Source of the DNA: Diploptera punctata | Lineage: Eukaryota; Arthropoda; Insecta; Blattodea; Blaberidae | NCBI GenBank assembly: GCA_030220185.1 | Contig: JASPKZ010007249.1 | Location: 1,054,001 to 1,118,000, forward strand | DNA: 64,000 nt | Direction: 5' to 3' | Translations under genes and position numbers: made by a program | The notes under the pieces: model-generated | Database searches by the model: none | Seen by the model: the letters and a program-made list of their open reading frames with translations, nothing else | Told to the model about the DNA's origin: nothing | Shown: piece by piece, positions 36,085 to 46,239 of the stretch | Position numbering within the stretch: position 1 is the stretch's first letter | Layout of the letters: the number at the start of each line of letters is the position of its first letter

Positions 36085-36296
36085 GTTCTGTGCATGAATC
36101 TCATTTCACAAGCCGTTATTCTGCTTTCATGTTGTCTTTTTAGTGTTCATGCTTCACTACCATAGGTCAACACTGAAAGTGTTATATAAACGTAATCTGG
36201 TGTTTTTTTTGTACAAGGGATGGTTTCATAACTTGATTAATAATTCCCAAACTTTTATTATAACTAGTAATTTTTTTCAGGGATATTCTTATCATC
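36085..36296 (-). mobile_element. RTE-like LINE fragment
   Basis: Minus strand closely matches 17300-17510 (KITSYNKSLGIINQVMK, LVQK, RLRLYNTL, YGSEA). It is bounded by the PLE on one side and the mariner inverted repeat on the other. Confidence 0.8.
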
Positions 36297-37172
36297 CCTC
36301 CTATTTTTTTCTCTTTTAATTGTGAAGATATTTAAGTGCACTTTACATACCATGAAACCCACAACACTGACGATTAATTTGTCACTTTTCAATACAATCT
36401 CCATCCTTTTCCACTGTTTTTGTCCACCTTACAAGGGCATGTATTCCACTGTGGTAATAAGCATGGTCTTGCTTCCTAAACCATCGACACATGGATGTTT
36501 TTACCGCCTCCTCATCCTCAAAATGATTCTCATGAGGAGCTTCCTTTAGTGGCCCGAACAGGTGGAAGTTTTGATGGTCCTAGGTCAGGGCTATAAGGTG
36601 GATGATTTAGAGGTTATTGTTTTTCTCATCTCTTTATTTTGGTTGTTTAACATTCATGGTACCCACCATGAACAAAATTTTGTGTACTCCAGTTGTTGAA
36701 TGATCATCATCATGCTACCTTTACTGATGGCGAGAATGAGACACAATCCATCTGTTGTTACCCAGCAGTCTTCACAAATGATCTCATCGAATCGCTGAAT
36801 GTTGCATGGAGTCACTGATGTTGCCAGCCTTCCGCTCGACTTTGCATCAACCAATTATGTTTGTACTTCAGCTTTGTTACAGCAAAAATTCCATCATCTA
36901 ACAGTACTGACATCCATTGTTGAATCTCCATATACATTTTTCATCCTTTCATGAATGTATAAGGACATTTCACCTTCCGCATTCAAGAATTCAATCACAG
37001 AATGCTGTCTAATACTTACGTCAATGTCAGCCATTTGCAAGAGGGTGCAGTGCTGCCACCCACTAACTTAGCAAGTTATTACTGCAGTGGATTGAAGAAG
37101 AATGTTTGAGGAATTGTGTTGAATTGAAATTTTTCACATAACTAACTTATTAAAAGAGAAAAAAATAGGAGG
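36297..37172 (-). mobile_element. mariner-like transposon, internally deleted
   Basis: Perfect 24-bp terminal inverted repeats: CCTCCTATTT...CTTTTAAT at 36297-36320 and its complement at 37149-37172. The element is about 876 bp, against about 1.3 kb for complete mariners. I could not find the expected TA duplication immediately outside, so the true tips may lie a few bases further out. Confidence 0.75.
36360..37045 (-). pseudogene. mariner transposase remnant
   Basis: Minus strand begins MADIDVSIRQHSVIEFLNAE and HERMKNVYGDSTMDVSTVR, the N-terminal HTH of mariner transposases, then VTTDGLCLILAISKGS and YTKFCSWWVP. It jumps to the C-terminal end (GPLKEAPHENHFEDEE, HYHSGIHALV-like, KDGDCIEK stop). 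The DDE catalytic middle is deleted and stops are present. Confidence 0.75.
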
Positions 37173-37395
37173 CATTACTTTTTGACTGACTCTGATTGTG
37201 GTTCTGACTTTGATTCTATAATAAATGAACAAATTGAGATGTTGAAGCATCACTGAACAGCAATAACATGTTACAAACCTTCATCAAATTAAAATTAGTT
37301 AACTATTAAATTTGTCACTCTATACCATTTTTAAATAATTGTTTTCAGTGCTGTATTAACATCCTGTGTATGTACATATAACCTTTATTTTGCAG

Positions 37396-37560
37396 AATCC
37401 CACTGACATCATCTCAATGAATGAAGCATTGTTAGTCAGATTCAGATCAGATGACACCATAGTAAATAAAGGATTCTCTGCGGCATATGTTGCTGTAGAA
37501 CCTCTAGGAAGTGAAGAAATAGACAGATTAGCTTTAGAGGAAGACAGACAGGTTGGCTAG
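37396..37560 (+). CDS. tld: tolloid/BMP1-like terminal exon: end of CUB5, C-terminus, stop
   Basis: The exon follows tttgcag, starts in phase 0, and reads NPTDIISMNEALLVRFRSDD then VNKGFSAAYVAVEP, the last strands of CUB5 with its conserved F-x-S/T-D-D and KGF signatures. A short acidic tail (SEEIDRLALEEDRQVG) precedes the TAG stop at 37558-37560. There is no extra domain after CUB5, as in other tolloids. Confidence 0.93.
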   Translation, partial: NPTDIISMNEALLVRFRSDDTIVNKGFSAAYVAVEPLGSEEIDRLALEEDRQVG

Positions 37561-37667
37561 AAAAAATTAATATTGTGTTGAAATTAGTGCACGCTGGGCA
37601 AACACAATGGCTGTTCTAGTGATTTGAACCCCATTGACTGAACTGTTAATTTGATGGGGTAACAGGA

Positions 37668-37673
37668 AATAAA
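37668..37673 (+). promoter_or_regulatory. Candidate poly(A) signal of tolloid-like gene
   Basis: AATAAA 108 bp after the stop codon. Another AATAAA is at 37974-37979. Which one is used cannot be told from sequence. Confidence 0.45.
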
Positions 37674-38089
37674 GATCTCATATCAAACTAATTGAAGTGG
37701 TGACTTGATAAAACATGTCAAGTCCATTGTAGTGCCCAATGTACTGTTGTATATTTGATAATGGCATTGAAAAAATAAGCTTTTGTGCATAATAGAAGCT
37801 CAGATATTGTCAAACTTGCTGTGGTAAGGAATTGCTCTGAAGGCAATGAATTTTGTTACTAACATGACCTTCAAATTATTAAAAATATGTCCACTTCAAA
37901 TAATTTTTTAAAATGTGATTACATAAGAAATTTGGTAATTTTTACCAATATTAATTTGTTATTCAGTGCAAATAATAAATTTAAAATAAAAACATCAAAC
38001 ATGTGTAAGTAAATTAATGATATTGATTTTTTAAGTATTCAGTAAATACTGTATTTATTTAACTACCTATTATCAATTTAAAAAAATAT

Positions 38090-38480
38090 TAAATTACTTA
38101 TATTCCAATTTAAAATATTTTATGAAAGAAATTCATAAAAAAATAATTTAATAGGCCTACTTTTATTTATTTTTAATTCTTAATGCATTATTTGAGATTA
38201 TTCTTAAAAACAAATAAAAAATTTAATTACTTGTATTCCATTTTAAAATATATTATGAAAGAAATTCATAAAAAAATAATTTAATAGGCCTACTTTTATT
38301 TATTTTTAATTCTTAATGCATTATTTGAGATTATTCTTAAAAACAAATAAAAAATTTAATTACTTGTATTCCATTTTAAAATATATTATGAAAGAAATTC
38401 ATAAAAAATAATTTAATAGTCATACTTTTATTTATTATTAATTCTAATGCATTATTTGAGATTATTCTTAAAAACAAAGA
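38090..38480. repeat. 133-bp minisatellite, about 3 copies
   Basis: The block gaaagaaattcataaaaaa recurs at 38124, 38257 and 38390, exactly 133 bp apart. The first two units are almost identical; the third has small deletions. It lies about 530 bp past the tolloid stop. Confidence 0.92.
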
Positions 38481-39089
38481 CTATTCCTCTATTAATCTTC
38501 AAAAGTCATGAATTAATTCAGCAAGTGCTAAATTCTGAATAAAAGTAATTGATGAAGAAACTAAAATTGAAACTAACAACAGAATATAAAATTTTGCTAT
38601 CAATTGTATATTATTCAATCCTATTGCAAAGCTGTTGATCATATTATTAATATCATATTTACTAAATATGTACTAAATTACAATACACACAAGTAAATTT
38701 GAAACATAACAATCTACATTCGACACACTAGGAGATATAATTTTTGCAACTTTTAGTTAAGTTACAAGAATGGATAAAAAGTGTCATGAATTATAATAGC
38801 TACAGAAGATTTTTTCCCTCAATTTATATAGTGTTATTTTTAGAAATTAATTAGGGTTATCTTTACAATAATGTTGTTGTTTTTTTCAAATGCTGGGCCT
38901 TGGCAATGAAGCCATTAGCGTTCTTGCTCTCCAATATTTCTTTACAATAATGACCTCATACATATCAACAGAAGTGAATTTGGATCATGCTACCAGAACT
39001 GATTATCATATCATACAAATGGATATCTATGTGATAAAAGTATAATTGTAAGTATCGTATTTTCAATATATAAGGCCCATCATTTTTCA
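38481..39089. other. Unassigned AT-rich DNA
   Basis: 38875-38935 (tgttgtttttttcaaatgctgggcc...) may be a LINE 3' end. Nothing else recognised. Confidence 0.35.
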
Positions 39090-39617
39090 TAAAATAAATA
39101 AAAAAGCACAAAAGATTTTTGAAAAATGTATTACAGGTTAGCACCGAAAAATGAGTACAGCCTAAATAAACTAATAAAACCAACAAAAATTAAAAGATTG
39201 TTGATGGCAAAAATCAGGATTATGCCAAATAAAGTGTGCTGATTGTGATAAGAAATACATAGGGAAAATTTAACCATTAGAACTAAGGAACATGTTATAA
39301 ATGTAAAAAAAGGAGAAGTAGAAAAATCTGCAATAACTGCTTACATTTGGTCAGAAAAACATAAAATTGATGTAAACGTCAAATTGTTGAAATAGTTGGA
39401 AAATTCTAAAGAGCTCACCATTTGGGAGAAGATCTACACACAGAAGAACAAGGATAGAATCATGAATTTTGAAATTCCCGGGGAGAGAGATTTGATATGT
39501 AAGTTCATTGGACCACATATAGATGGAATAGGAGTCGACATCCAGGGTCGACAATGTAAAAATCAACAGTCTGGACATGCTGAAGATAGAACAGAAGATT
39601 TGTTTTGAAACATGTCC
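39090..39617 (+). mobile_element. Penelope-like element, 5'-truncated, + strand
   Basis: Linker and GIY-YIG domain are in several frames (KKYIGK-like block near 39250, KELTIWEKIYTQKNKDRIMNF at 39402-39464), then QGRQ and the hammerhead-like motif (39580-39616). Decayed. Confidence 0.8.
39580..39616 (+). ncRNA. Hammerhead-ribozyme-like motif in PLE
   Basis: CTGAAGA T AGAAC agaagattt GTTTT GAAAC AT GTC: perfect core, stem II AGAAC/GUUUU with one wobble; same subfamily as 8531 and 13409. Confidence 0.58.
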
Positions 39618-40619
39618 TAAAAGAACTCAACTATTTATTAAAAGCATAAATCATTGAAATTTTACTCAATACAACAATATAAAAAATAATTGAAAAACTT
39701 TGACAACATTGCAGATTTCTAAGCCTCATACTAACTCTAATGGCACAATTCAGAACAAAGAAATTAAATTAGTGGGAAGTATTTCCTTTTCATATTTTAA
39801 GATACAGTTGATTTGTCATTTTTTGTGGAACTTAAGAGCAAGTTATAGTTCAGAATTTAAGTTTCAAATGTATCATGCTAAAGAATGGAAACTGAGCACC
39901 AGAAAGAAAATTAAAAGACATGAAAAATATGTGATATAGTCTGTAATGAAAGATATATTTGAAAATGTTGTAAAAAATTAACAGGGTCTATGAAATAAAA
40001 CATAATTAAGGTTACTGCATTGAAAACTTCCTCCAAATATCCACAAGTACCTGGTTAAAGTGATAATTATTAAATACACATAATTGCCTATGAAATATGT
40101 GAAGATGTTTTTCTGAAACTAGTCAAATTTATATTAATTTAAATATCATACAAAAAGCTATTAGTTAATGACTTCCTACATTATATGTTAACAAATCTTC
40201 AGACCAATTTTAGAAAAATATATGAAGTGGACATAGTGAAGTATGTTGAAAAAAAATAATATAAACTTAAAGACGATTATGAAAATTTTATTTTAAAAAG
40301 TAATGGTGTTAAATTGATTTTACTGTTGTAATTTTTATTGAAAATAGATTTTATTATTGGACGAGACAACCATAAACCTCAATTTTCATTAAACATTAAC
40401 TTGAATTTGAAATCTGTTTGTATATATTAATGCCATTACTTAACTAATTTTTATGAAAATATTGTTTTGTCAAATTTTTAATTTAGACCTTTGTTATTTA
40501 TAATAAACTGCACTGCATTTTTAGAATGTCATACTTTTTTTAACCAAATTAATCATTATACTTACATTAACTGAGATTAACCAAATTCTCATAGAATTTA
40601 ATAGACAAAATACTTTATT
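39618..40619. other. Unassigned AT-rich DNA
   Basis: No recognised element; the short ORF at 39700-39939 has no family signature. Confidence 0.45.
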
Positions 40620-41500
40620 TCCTCATTTCTTTTATGGTCCCACTTTGTATAGCCTGCTGTACGGCACATAAATCACATCTCATTTGCTGTTATTCAGCTT
40701 TCATCTCTTCTTCGTATTGTCCATGCTTCACTGCCATATCTTAATACTGGTCTTGTGAGAACCTTATAAAGCCGTAATCTTGTGTTCTTCTGTACTAAAG
40801 ATCGTTTCATTATTCTGTTAATTATCCCAGTTGTTTTTGTGAAATTTGTGATTTTCTTTGATATATCAGCTTCATCTTGAAATGTTAAATTACAACCCAA
40901 ATAATTAAATTCATTTACTCATTCTAAAATTTCATCATCCAAAACAATTTTGCCAGGTATAGGGTATTTACCGCAAAAGGCCATCGCTTTAGTTTTCTTT
41001 GTTTTGATTTCCATATTGTACCTTTTAGCAACTGTATTAAAATTGTGTATAGAATACTGTAAATCTGTTTCTGTTGGAGCTATTAATACCAAATCATCTG
41101 CAAAAAGCAAGGAGTCTATTTTTAGCTTTCTATTAATTTGAATAGAACCGTGTCTCATCTGTGTTGCCAATCTTGGAGTATTCTATCCATGTATATGATA
41201 AAGAGTAAGGGCGAGAGACCACATCCTTGTCTTATGCCCCTATTAATTTCAATCCTTTCTGTTTGTGTGTTATTGATTCAAATTGAAATTAAATTTGTTT
41301 TATGGATATTGTATAAATTTAAAATATGCTGTTGTGGTAGATTGTTGTCAGCTAAAATTTCCAACAGTTTATTCCTATTGATTTTGTCGATAGGAATAAG
41401 CTGGGACGTCCAAAAAAGCACTGGATGGAAAACTCCTCTTTGAGACCATAATGCACCACACGGCCTAATACTAGCATGGATGATGATGATGATTATGATG
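40620..41500. mobile_element. RTE-like LINE with inverted 5' part
   Basis: 40620-41395 on the minus strand encodes RT (RNKLLEILADNN, a GIRQGCGLSPLLF block, FADDLVLIAP, GCNLTF, YGSEAWTI). 41396-41500 on the plus strand encodes the extreme C-terminus (RPKKHWMENS-like) and an (ATG)n tail. This is the classic product of twin priming. Confidence 0.78.
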
Positions 41501-41512
41501 AAATTATATTTC

Positions 41513-41690
41513 AATTAATATTGGGAAATAAACATTATGAGGTTATATCATTAATAGTGAGTGGAGATCATATTTTAATCAACTCACCTCATACATTTTC
41601 AAACTTCTTTGATACCGACGGTTTCAGACAAAATCATGTGAGTCGATTAAAATATGTTCTCCACTCACTATTAATGATGAAACTACTTTA
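41513..41690. mobile_element. Penelope-like hairpin
   Basis: Terminal motif ttgggaaataaacattatgagg, then inverted arms tcattaatagtgagtggag (41548) and ctccactcactattaatga (41662). Confidence 0.8.
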
Positions 41691-41789
41691 TTTTTAATAA
41701 AAATTTTCTTAAAATCATAAACCTCATTAACTTTTATCTCCTTTATGTGTAATTTTTGTATATCTTCTTCTTATTCATAATTTGTAAGA

Positions 41790-41905
41790 TTTTCATCCTG
41801 TTTATTTCCCAAATTACTCCTCGGATGAAGACGTATTAGATGTGCATCTCTTAGCTGGTCTTCCTCTTGTTCTTCTCCCATCCATTGGTCGATCTTCTTT
41901 TTTGT
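41790..41905 (-). mobile_element. LINE C-terminal scrap
   Basis: Minus strand reads DRPMDGRRTRGRPA-like residues typical of RTE C-termini. Confidence 0.5.
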
Positions 41906-42092
41906 ATATATAGGATTATATACATCGTTTCTAATAATATTTTAATATCTGATTTTAATTTTTTATATATTTGCCAAAATTAATGGGAATATGTTACAAG
42001 AATTACTTATTAAGGATTTCACACTATGAGGTATATTCATTTAGATAACAATTTTTTCACTCACCTCATACTTTTCTTATTTTTTTAAAATT

Positions 42093-42135
42093 TAAACTAG
42101 TTTTGGAACTTTACATATTGGTTCCATCATCAGTA
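42093..42135 (-). ncRNA. Hammerhead-ribozyme-like motif in PLE
   Basis: Minus strand: CTGATGA T GGAAC caatatgtaaa GTTCC AAAAC TA GTT. The core is intact except G to A at the start of GAAA. Stem II is GGAAC/GUUCC. Confidence 0.5.
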
Positions 42136-42489
42136 TCCCTGCGACCATTGTTCTGTCATCTTGAAGAGCTGTCTTTCGTTCCCTCTGTTGGCAGACTGAA
42201 AAACCTTGAAATCAGGTCATTCTCCCCAGGAATTTCAAAGTTCATCAATTTCTCCTTTTTGCTCCTCTGAATGTAGATCTTTTCCCAAACAGTGAATTCT
42301 TTTGGTTTTTCTATTTGTTTTAATAATTTAGCCTTCTTTTCGATAAGATGTTTTTCACACCATGCATGGGCAGCCACTGCAAATTTTTCTACTTCCCCTT
42401 TCTTGACGCTCCTGAGATGTTCTTTCACTCTAGTTTTCAAATTTCTCTTAGTTTTTCTTATGTAGACTTTCTCACATTCTTCACATTTA

Positions 42490-43083
42490 GGGCCGCATGC
42501 AAATACATTAGTCTCTACTCAAATTACTTTCAATCACTGGTGAGCTGACTTACTGTGAGCAAGTGCAAAGATCAAATTAGCTACCCACTAACTGGTCATG
42601 CATGAAATTCGTCGTTTTCGTAATATTGGCAAGAAATTACCCAGAATTCTCAGCGATAAAAACCACTTCCATTATTTTCGTCTGCTAGAGGAATGCACTT
42701 ACGCTTGCATCCCGCAAATAATACCATATACAACGACATCTGCAACGTGCAATATTATGCCGATTCTCCTATTCTTCCAGTTGAATTCTTTGGTAGACTC
42801 TATCAAATTCCTTTTCTCCGCATATATCGAAAACAAGATCGAAGTCTTCAAGGTCTTACATCTTGGATAAAGCAGTAAGGTTTCAAAGTACATCGGTTAC
42901 CATCGGGATTCTCACGATTCGTTTCTCTCCTAAGTCACCTCGCCAGGTAGCTTAGGAATTTCAACAATTATTATCGCATGAACAGATTTTTGAGTACACA
43001 AAAACGTATTTGGATACAACTTTCTCAGCAGAGTACAGGCAGTGAACAACTTTTATGGTCTAATGTGTTCATAGATTCGAGCC
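42490..43083. mobile_element. Harbinger-type MITE, copy 1 (TTA TSD)
   Basis: 594 bp, starting GGGCCGCATGC and ending ATTCGAGCC, flanked by TTA on both sides (42487-42489, 43084-43086). The termini are imperfect inverted repeats with a shared sub-terminal CATTAG. The 3-bp TWA duplication and GGGCC start point to PIF/Harbinger. No transposase. Confidence 0.8.
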
Positions 43084-43200
43084 TTAATCTGATAAATTCC
43101 TGATTTGTTTTCTTCTTTTATTTTCTCATTTTTGTTAGATTTAATCAATCTACTAATGCTATAGCCATTTTTGGGTGTCAACCTTATGTTAATATTTAAA

Positions 43201-43722
43201 ATAATATGAGGCGAGTAAAAAAAAAATTCCTAAATGTTACAAGAATTTTAAAACTTTTTTTTTATTTGTTGCAAAAATGTAATGTGTTAATTTCTTGTAA
43301 TCATAATTATGTACTGTTAACAAAATTATACTTACACTTAGACTTATCTTCGAAAATGTGGAAAATGTTATGTAGACCTATATTTTTATAAGTTATCAAC
43401 AGAGAAATTAAAATGTATTTAGGCTACTTACAAATATGAAGTGTTGATTCAAAACTTATTAAATCCACCCAGGATTGAAATTTAGTTTTAAACAATTTTG
43501 TATAGGCCTATTCTTTATGAATATAATATAATGTTGGACAAAATATGTTTTTCTATTTTATTATAATGATTAAAATGGTGTGTCATACCAAAACAGAATT
43601 TGTACAACTGCACAATGTGTTGGATCAAATCATATTATGTGCAACTGTCAACAGTTAAAAGGAAACTCTGTTGCATCTTCCTGCCTTAAGTAAGTTTCGT
43701 ACTGATTTTAATAAATTGTCGG
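43201..43722. other. Unassigned AT-rich DNA
   Basis: No recognised element. Confidence 0.5.
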
Positions 43723-43736
43723 CAACTGTTATCATT

Positions 43737-43851
43737 AAGTTATGTAGATAGGAAATAACACTATGAGGTTCTTTAATATTGTTTATTTTTTATCATTTCA
43801 CTCACCTCATACTTCATGATGTATGAGGTGAGTGAAATGATAAAAAATAAA
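43737..43851. mobile_element. Miniature PLE palindrome with 14-bp TSD
   Basis: Reverse-orientation sister of 14011-14130, with the same two ends and same internal palindrome. The duplication caactgttatcatt is at 43723-43736 and 43852-43865. Confidence 0.88.
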
Positions 43852-43865
43852 CAACTGTTATCATT

Positions 43866-44505
43866 GTTACTGTTGTTAGTATATCATGATTGATCTTGTC
43901 CTCATTGGTGATAAATCTGTTGGTAATCAAAAAAATTTAATAATACAAAATGGAAGTAAGTAATAAAATATGTCCATCATGCAGAAATTGAATAAACTAA
44001 GCAAATTCCTCAGTAAGTTGTATTTATAGTCTGATTTTGTTGGTTTATGGAATATATCATTTTTGTCATTTAAATTGTAGGATGCAATTTTGTTGCAAGA
44101 AAACAAAAATACCAGCCACTAGACAATTTTTTTAATTCTTGCTTTCAAGTAAATCCCCAGTCCTAATGGTTGGATTTCTTTGTTTTGTGGAAAATACCTT
44201 TCTCGATTCATTTTAATGGCATATACCAAGCTTCATTGCAAAAAAAATTGAAAATTCATGTCACTAGAGCAATATTTTAATTTTCTCTTCAGGTTAACCC
44301 TCACTCTTAATGGTCCAATGTTGCTGGTAACAAACTCGACCTTCCTTTTCTTAAATTATTTCTACTTACCAAGTTTGATTCTGAAAAAAAAAACTTGCAG
44401 GCACTAAATCATTAACAGACATAGAGATTCAAAACATATTATGTCCCAAAATTGGTTCAAAAAACATATTATATCCTTTGTGACAGTGCAAAACATAATG
44501 AATCC
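43866..44505. repeat. Diverged dispersed repeat
   Basis: 43985-44130 resembles 56195-56270 (caaattcctcagtaagttg, tgattttgttggtttatgg). The rest (44130-44350) has weak similarity to 56930-57080. Confidence 0.4.
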
Positions 44506-44507
44506 AT

Positions 44508-44842
44508 CCATCCATAGTAATTCTGCCTGGAGGCAGGTCCTTCACTGCAATCATAGCATTTTCATGCTTTGCTTGCAGCTTTACTAGGGAATTTTAGGTG
44601 TGGTAGCTTCCCGTTGTTTTCCACACTGGTGAAAGATGATGGTGGTGATGATGATAATGATAAGGATGAGGATGATGGCCATATGATTTCAGGGACCGTT
44701 TGGGCCTTAAAGTTTTCCTGACATTTGTCTTACAGGTGAGGAAAAACCCCGATAAAAACCTCACCCAGAAAAACTGCCCCGACTGGGGATCGAACCCGGG
44801 CCCACTGCATGACAAGGCAGCACGCTACCTCGAGATCACAGA
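44508..44842 (-). mobile_element. tRNA-derived SINE, family 1
   Basis: Inverted B box ggggatcgaacccggg at 44786-44801, and tail ccatccatccatagtaattctgcc at the low-coordinate end. Confidence 0.88.
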
Positions 44843-45575
44843 ATTGATAATACCTTGTATCAGAATAAGCTATAAAAATGGATTGTTATTACATTTGGTA
44901 AGTTTCACAGAGTGTGAGTATTGTCATTAACATGTTTTTTTTAATCATTGTCATCAAATATTTTCCATGCTTCCTGTAAAATTTGCTTTTCTGCACTTAA
45001 TAAGATTTGAATTGACACTCGACAAATAAAAAAGTATAATAGAATTAACTAAGAAGGCTTAATATCATAGCACTTCAGAATTAACATAAATAGCTATCAG
45101 ACAGCACATAGTATATGGTAAAGGATGAGTGATGATGTTGAGTAGGTTGCACAACCAAAATCTAAACCACAACCCCAGTTTTCCATTTTTTTTTCTGTTT
45201 CTGCAACTACTATTAAAAATAACTGAAAATTCACAGATTTTTTTAATGAAACCATGGTCATTTGTTTTTGCAATTAACAGCCACAAATTTTCAGTATTTA
45301 TGGTTGTTATGGAAACATTAAAAATTTGAAAAACCGGGGTCATGGTTTAGACTCAATGATTAATTCTGCATATTGGGCACCTGATTAGAGAGACACCAAC
45401 CTGCAACCTAACAGTTATTGCAGGAAAAATATTCTAGAAAGATAAATTAGATTTAAGAATTACATTAATTATTAACTTCCAATATTCAAAACACTTTTTA
45501 TATTTATAAACTTGCCATAATTTTCAAATACCAGGTTCAACATCTAAAATAACAAAGAATCCTGATATACACAAT
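44843..45575. other. Unassigned DNA
   Basis: No recognised element. Confidence 0.5.
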
Positions 45576-45640
45576 AGTACATTAATACATTTAGGTACAA
45601 TTTTTTATCACTCACCTCATATTGTTCTTCTTATTTGACT

Positions 45641-45683
45641 ATAAACTAGTTTCAGAACATAGTTTCTGTTCCATCCTCAGCAT
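45641..45683 (-). ncRNA. Hammerhead-ribozyme-like motif in PLE
   Basis: Minus strand: CTGAGGA T GGAAC agaaactat GTTCT GAAAC TA GTT TAT; core perfect. Confidence 0.58.
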
Positions 45684-46097
45684 CGTCATGACCGTTGTTC
45701 TGTCGTCTTAAAGAGCTGTCCTTCACTCCTTCCATTGGCAGACTGAAAAAACCTCAAAACCAGGTCATTCTCCCCAGAAATTTCAAAGTTCATCAATTTC
45801 TTCTTTTTGCTCTTTTGAATGTAGATCTTTTCCCAAACAGTAAGTTCTTTTGGTTTTTCTATTTGTTTTACTAATTTAGCTTCTTTCTCGATAAGATATT
45901 TTTTAGACCATGCATGGGGAACCACTGCAGATTTTTCTATTTCCCCTTTCTTGACATTCCTGAGATGTTCTTTCACTCTTGTTTTCAAATTTCTCTTAGT
46001 TTTTCCTAATAGAATGACCTGGTTTCGAGGTTTTTCAGTCTGCCAATAGAAGGAGTGAAGGATGGCTCTTCAAGACGACAGAATAACGGTCACGATG

Positions 46098-46142
46098 ATA
46101 CTGAGGACGGAACAGAAACTATGTTCCAAAACTAGTTTATAG
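46098..46142 (+). ncRNA. Hammerhead-ribozyme-like motif in PLE
   Basis: ATA CTGAGGA C GGAAC agaaactat GTTCC AAAAC TA GTT TAT. Stem I has 3 bp (AUA/UAU) plus further pairs after a mismatch; G12 of GAAA is changed to A. Confidence 0.52.
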
Positions 46143-46239
46143 TCAAATAAGAAGAACAATATGAGGTGAGTGATAAAAAATTCTACCTAAATGAATATAC
46201 CTCATAGTGTGAATTCCTAAAATAAGTACATTAATACAT

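Larger units (their letters stand above)
41995..43200 (-). mobile_element. Penelope-like element split by a MITE
   Basis: Terminal motif ggatttcacactatgagg at 42015-42032, hammerhead-like motif at 42093-42135, and endonuclease 42440-42156 (RVKEHLRSVKKGEVEKFAVAAH, WEKIYIQRS). After the MITE (42490-43083) the linker resumes (ctgataaattcctgatttg). The far end near 43200 shows a short inverted tip (atatgaggcgagt). Confidence 0.82.
45591..46224. mobile_element. Penelope-like head-to-head dimer, 15-bp TSD
   Basis: The minus-strand copy (45598-46008) has the endonuclease (45988-45686: RVKEHLRNVKKGEIEKSAV, WEKIYIQKS). The inverted plus-strand copy (46012-46205) has only the last residues and 3' UTR. 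The duplication agtacattaatacat is at 45576-45590 and 46225-46239. The right tip has the full terminal motif; the left tip lacks about 30 bp. Confidence 0.88.

Noticed and set aside
39700..39939. 79-aa ORF downstream of a PLE as a tolloid exon or gene
   Set aside because: It lies after the tolloid stop, is lysine-rich AT-driven sequence and has no motif.
41600..41640. Hammerhead in the 41513 and 28671 PLE subfamily
   Set aside because: The sense strand reads CTGAAACC, not CUGANGA; only isolated GAAA is present.
42598..42878. ORFs of 61-90 aa in both MITE copies (also 47892-48239) as transposase remains
   Set aside because: No DDE or HTH motif is visible; frames differ between copies; best explained as non-coding MITE sequence.
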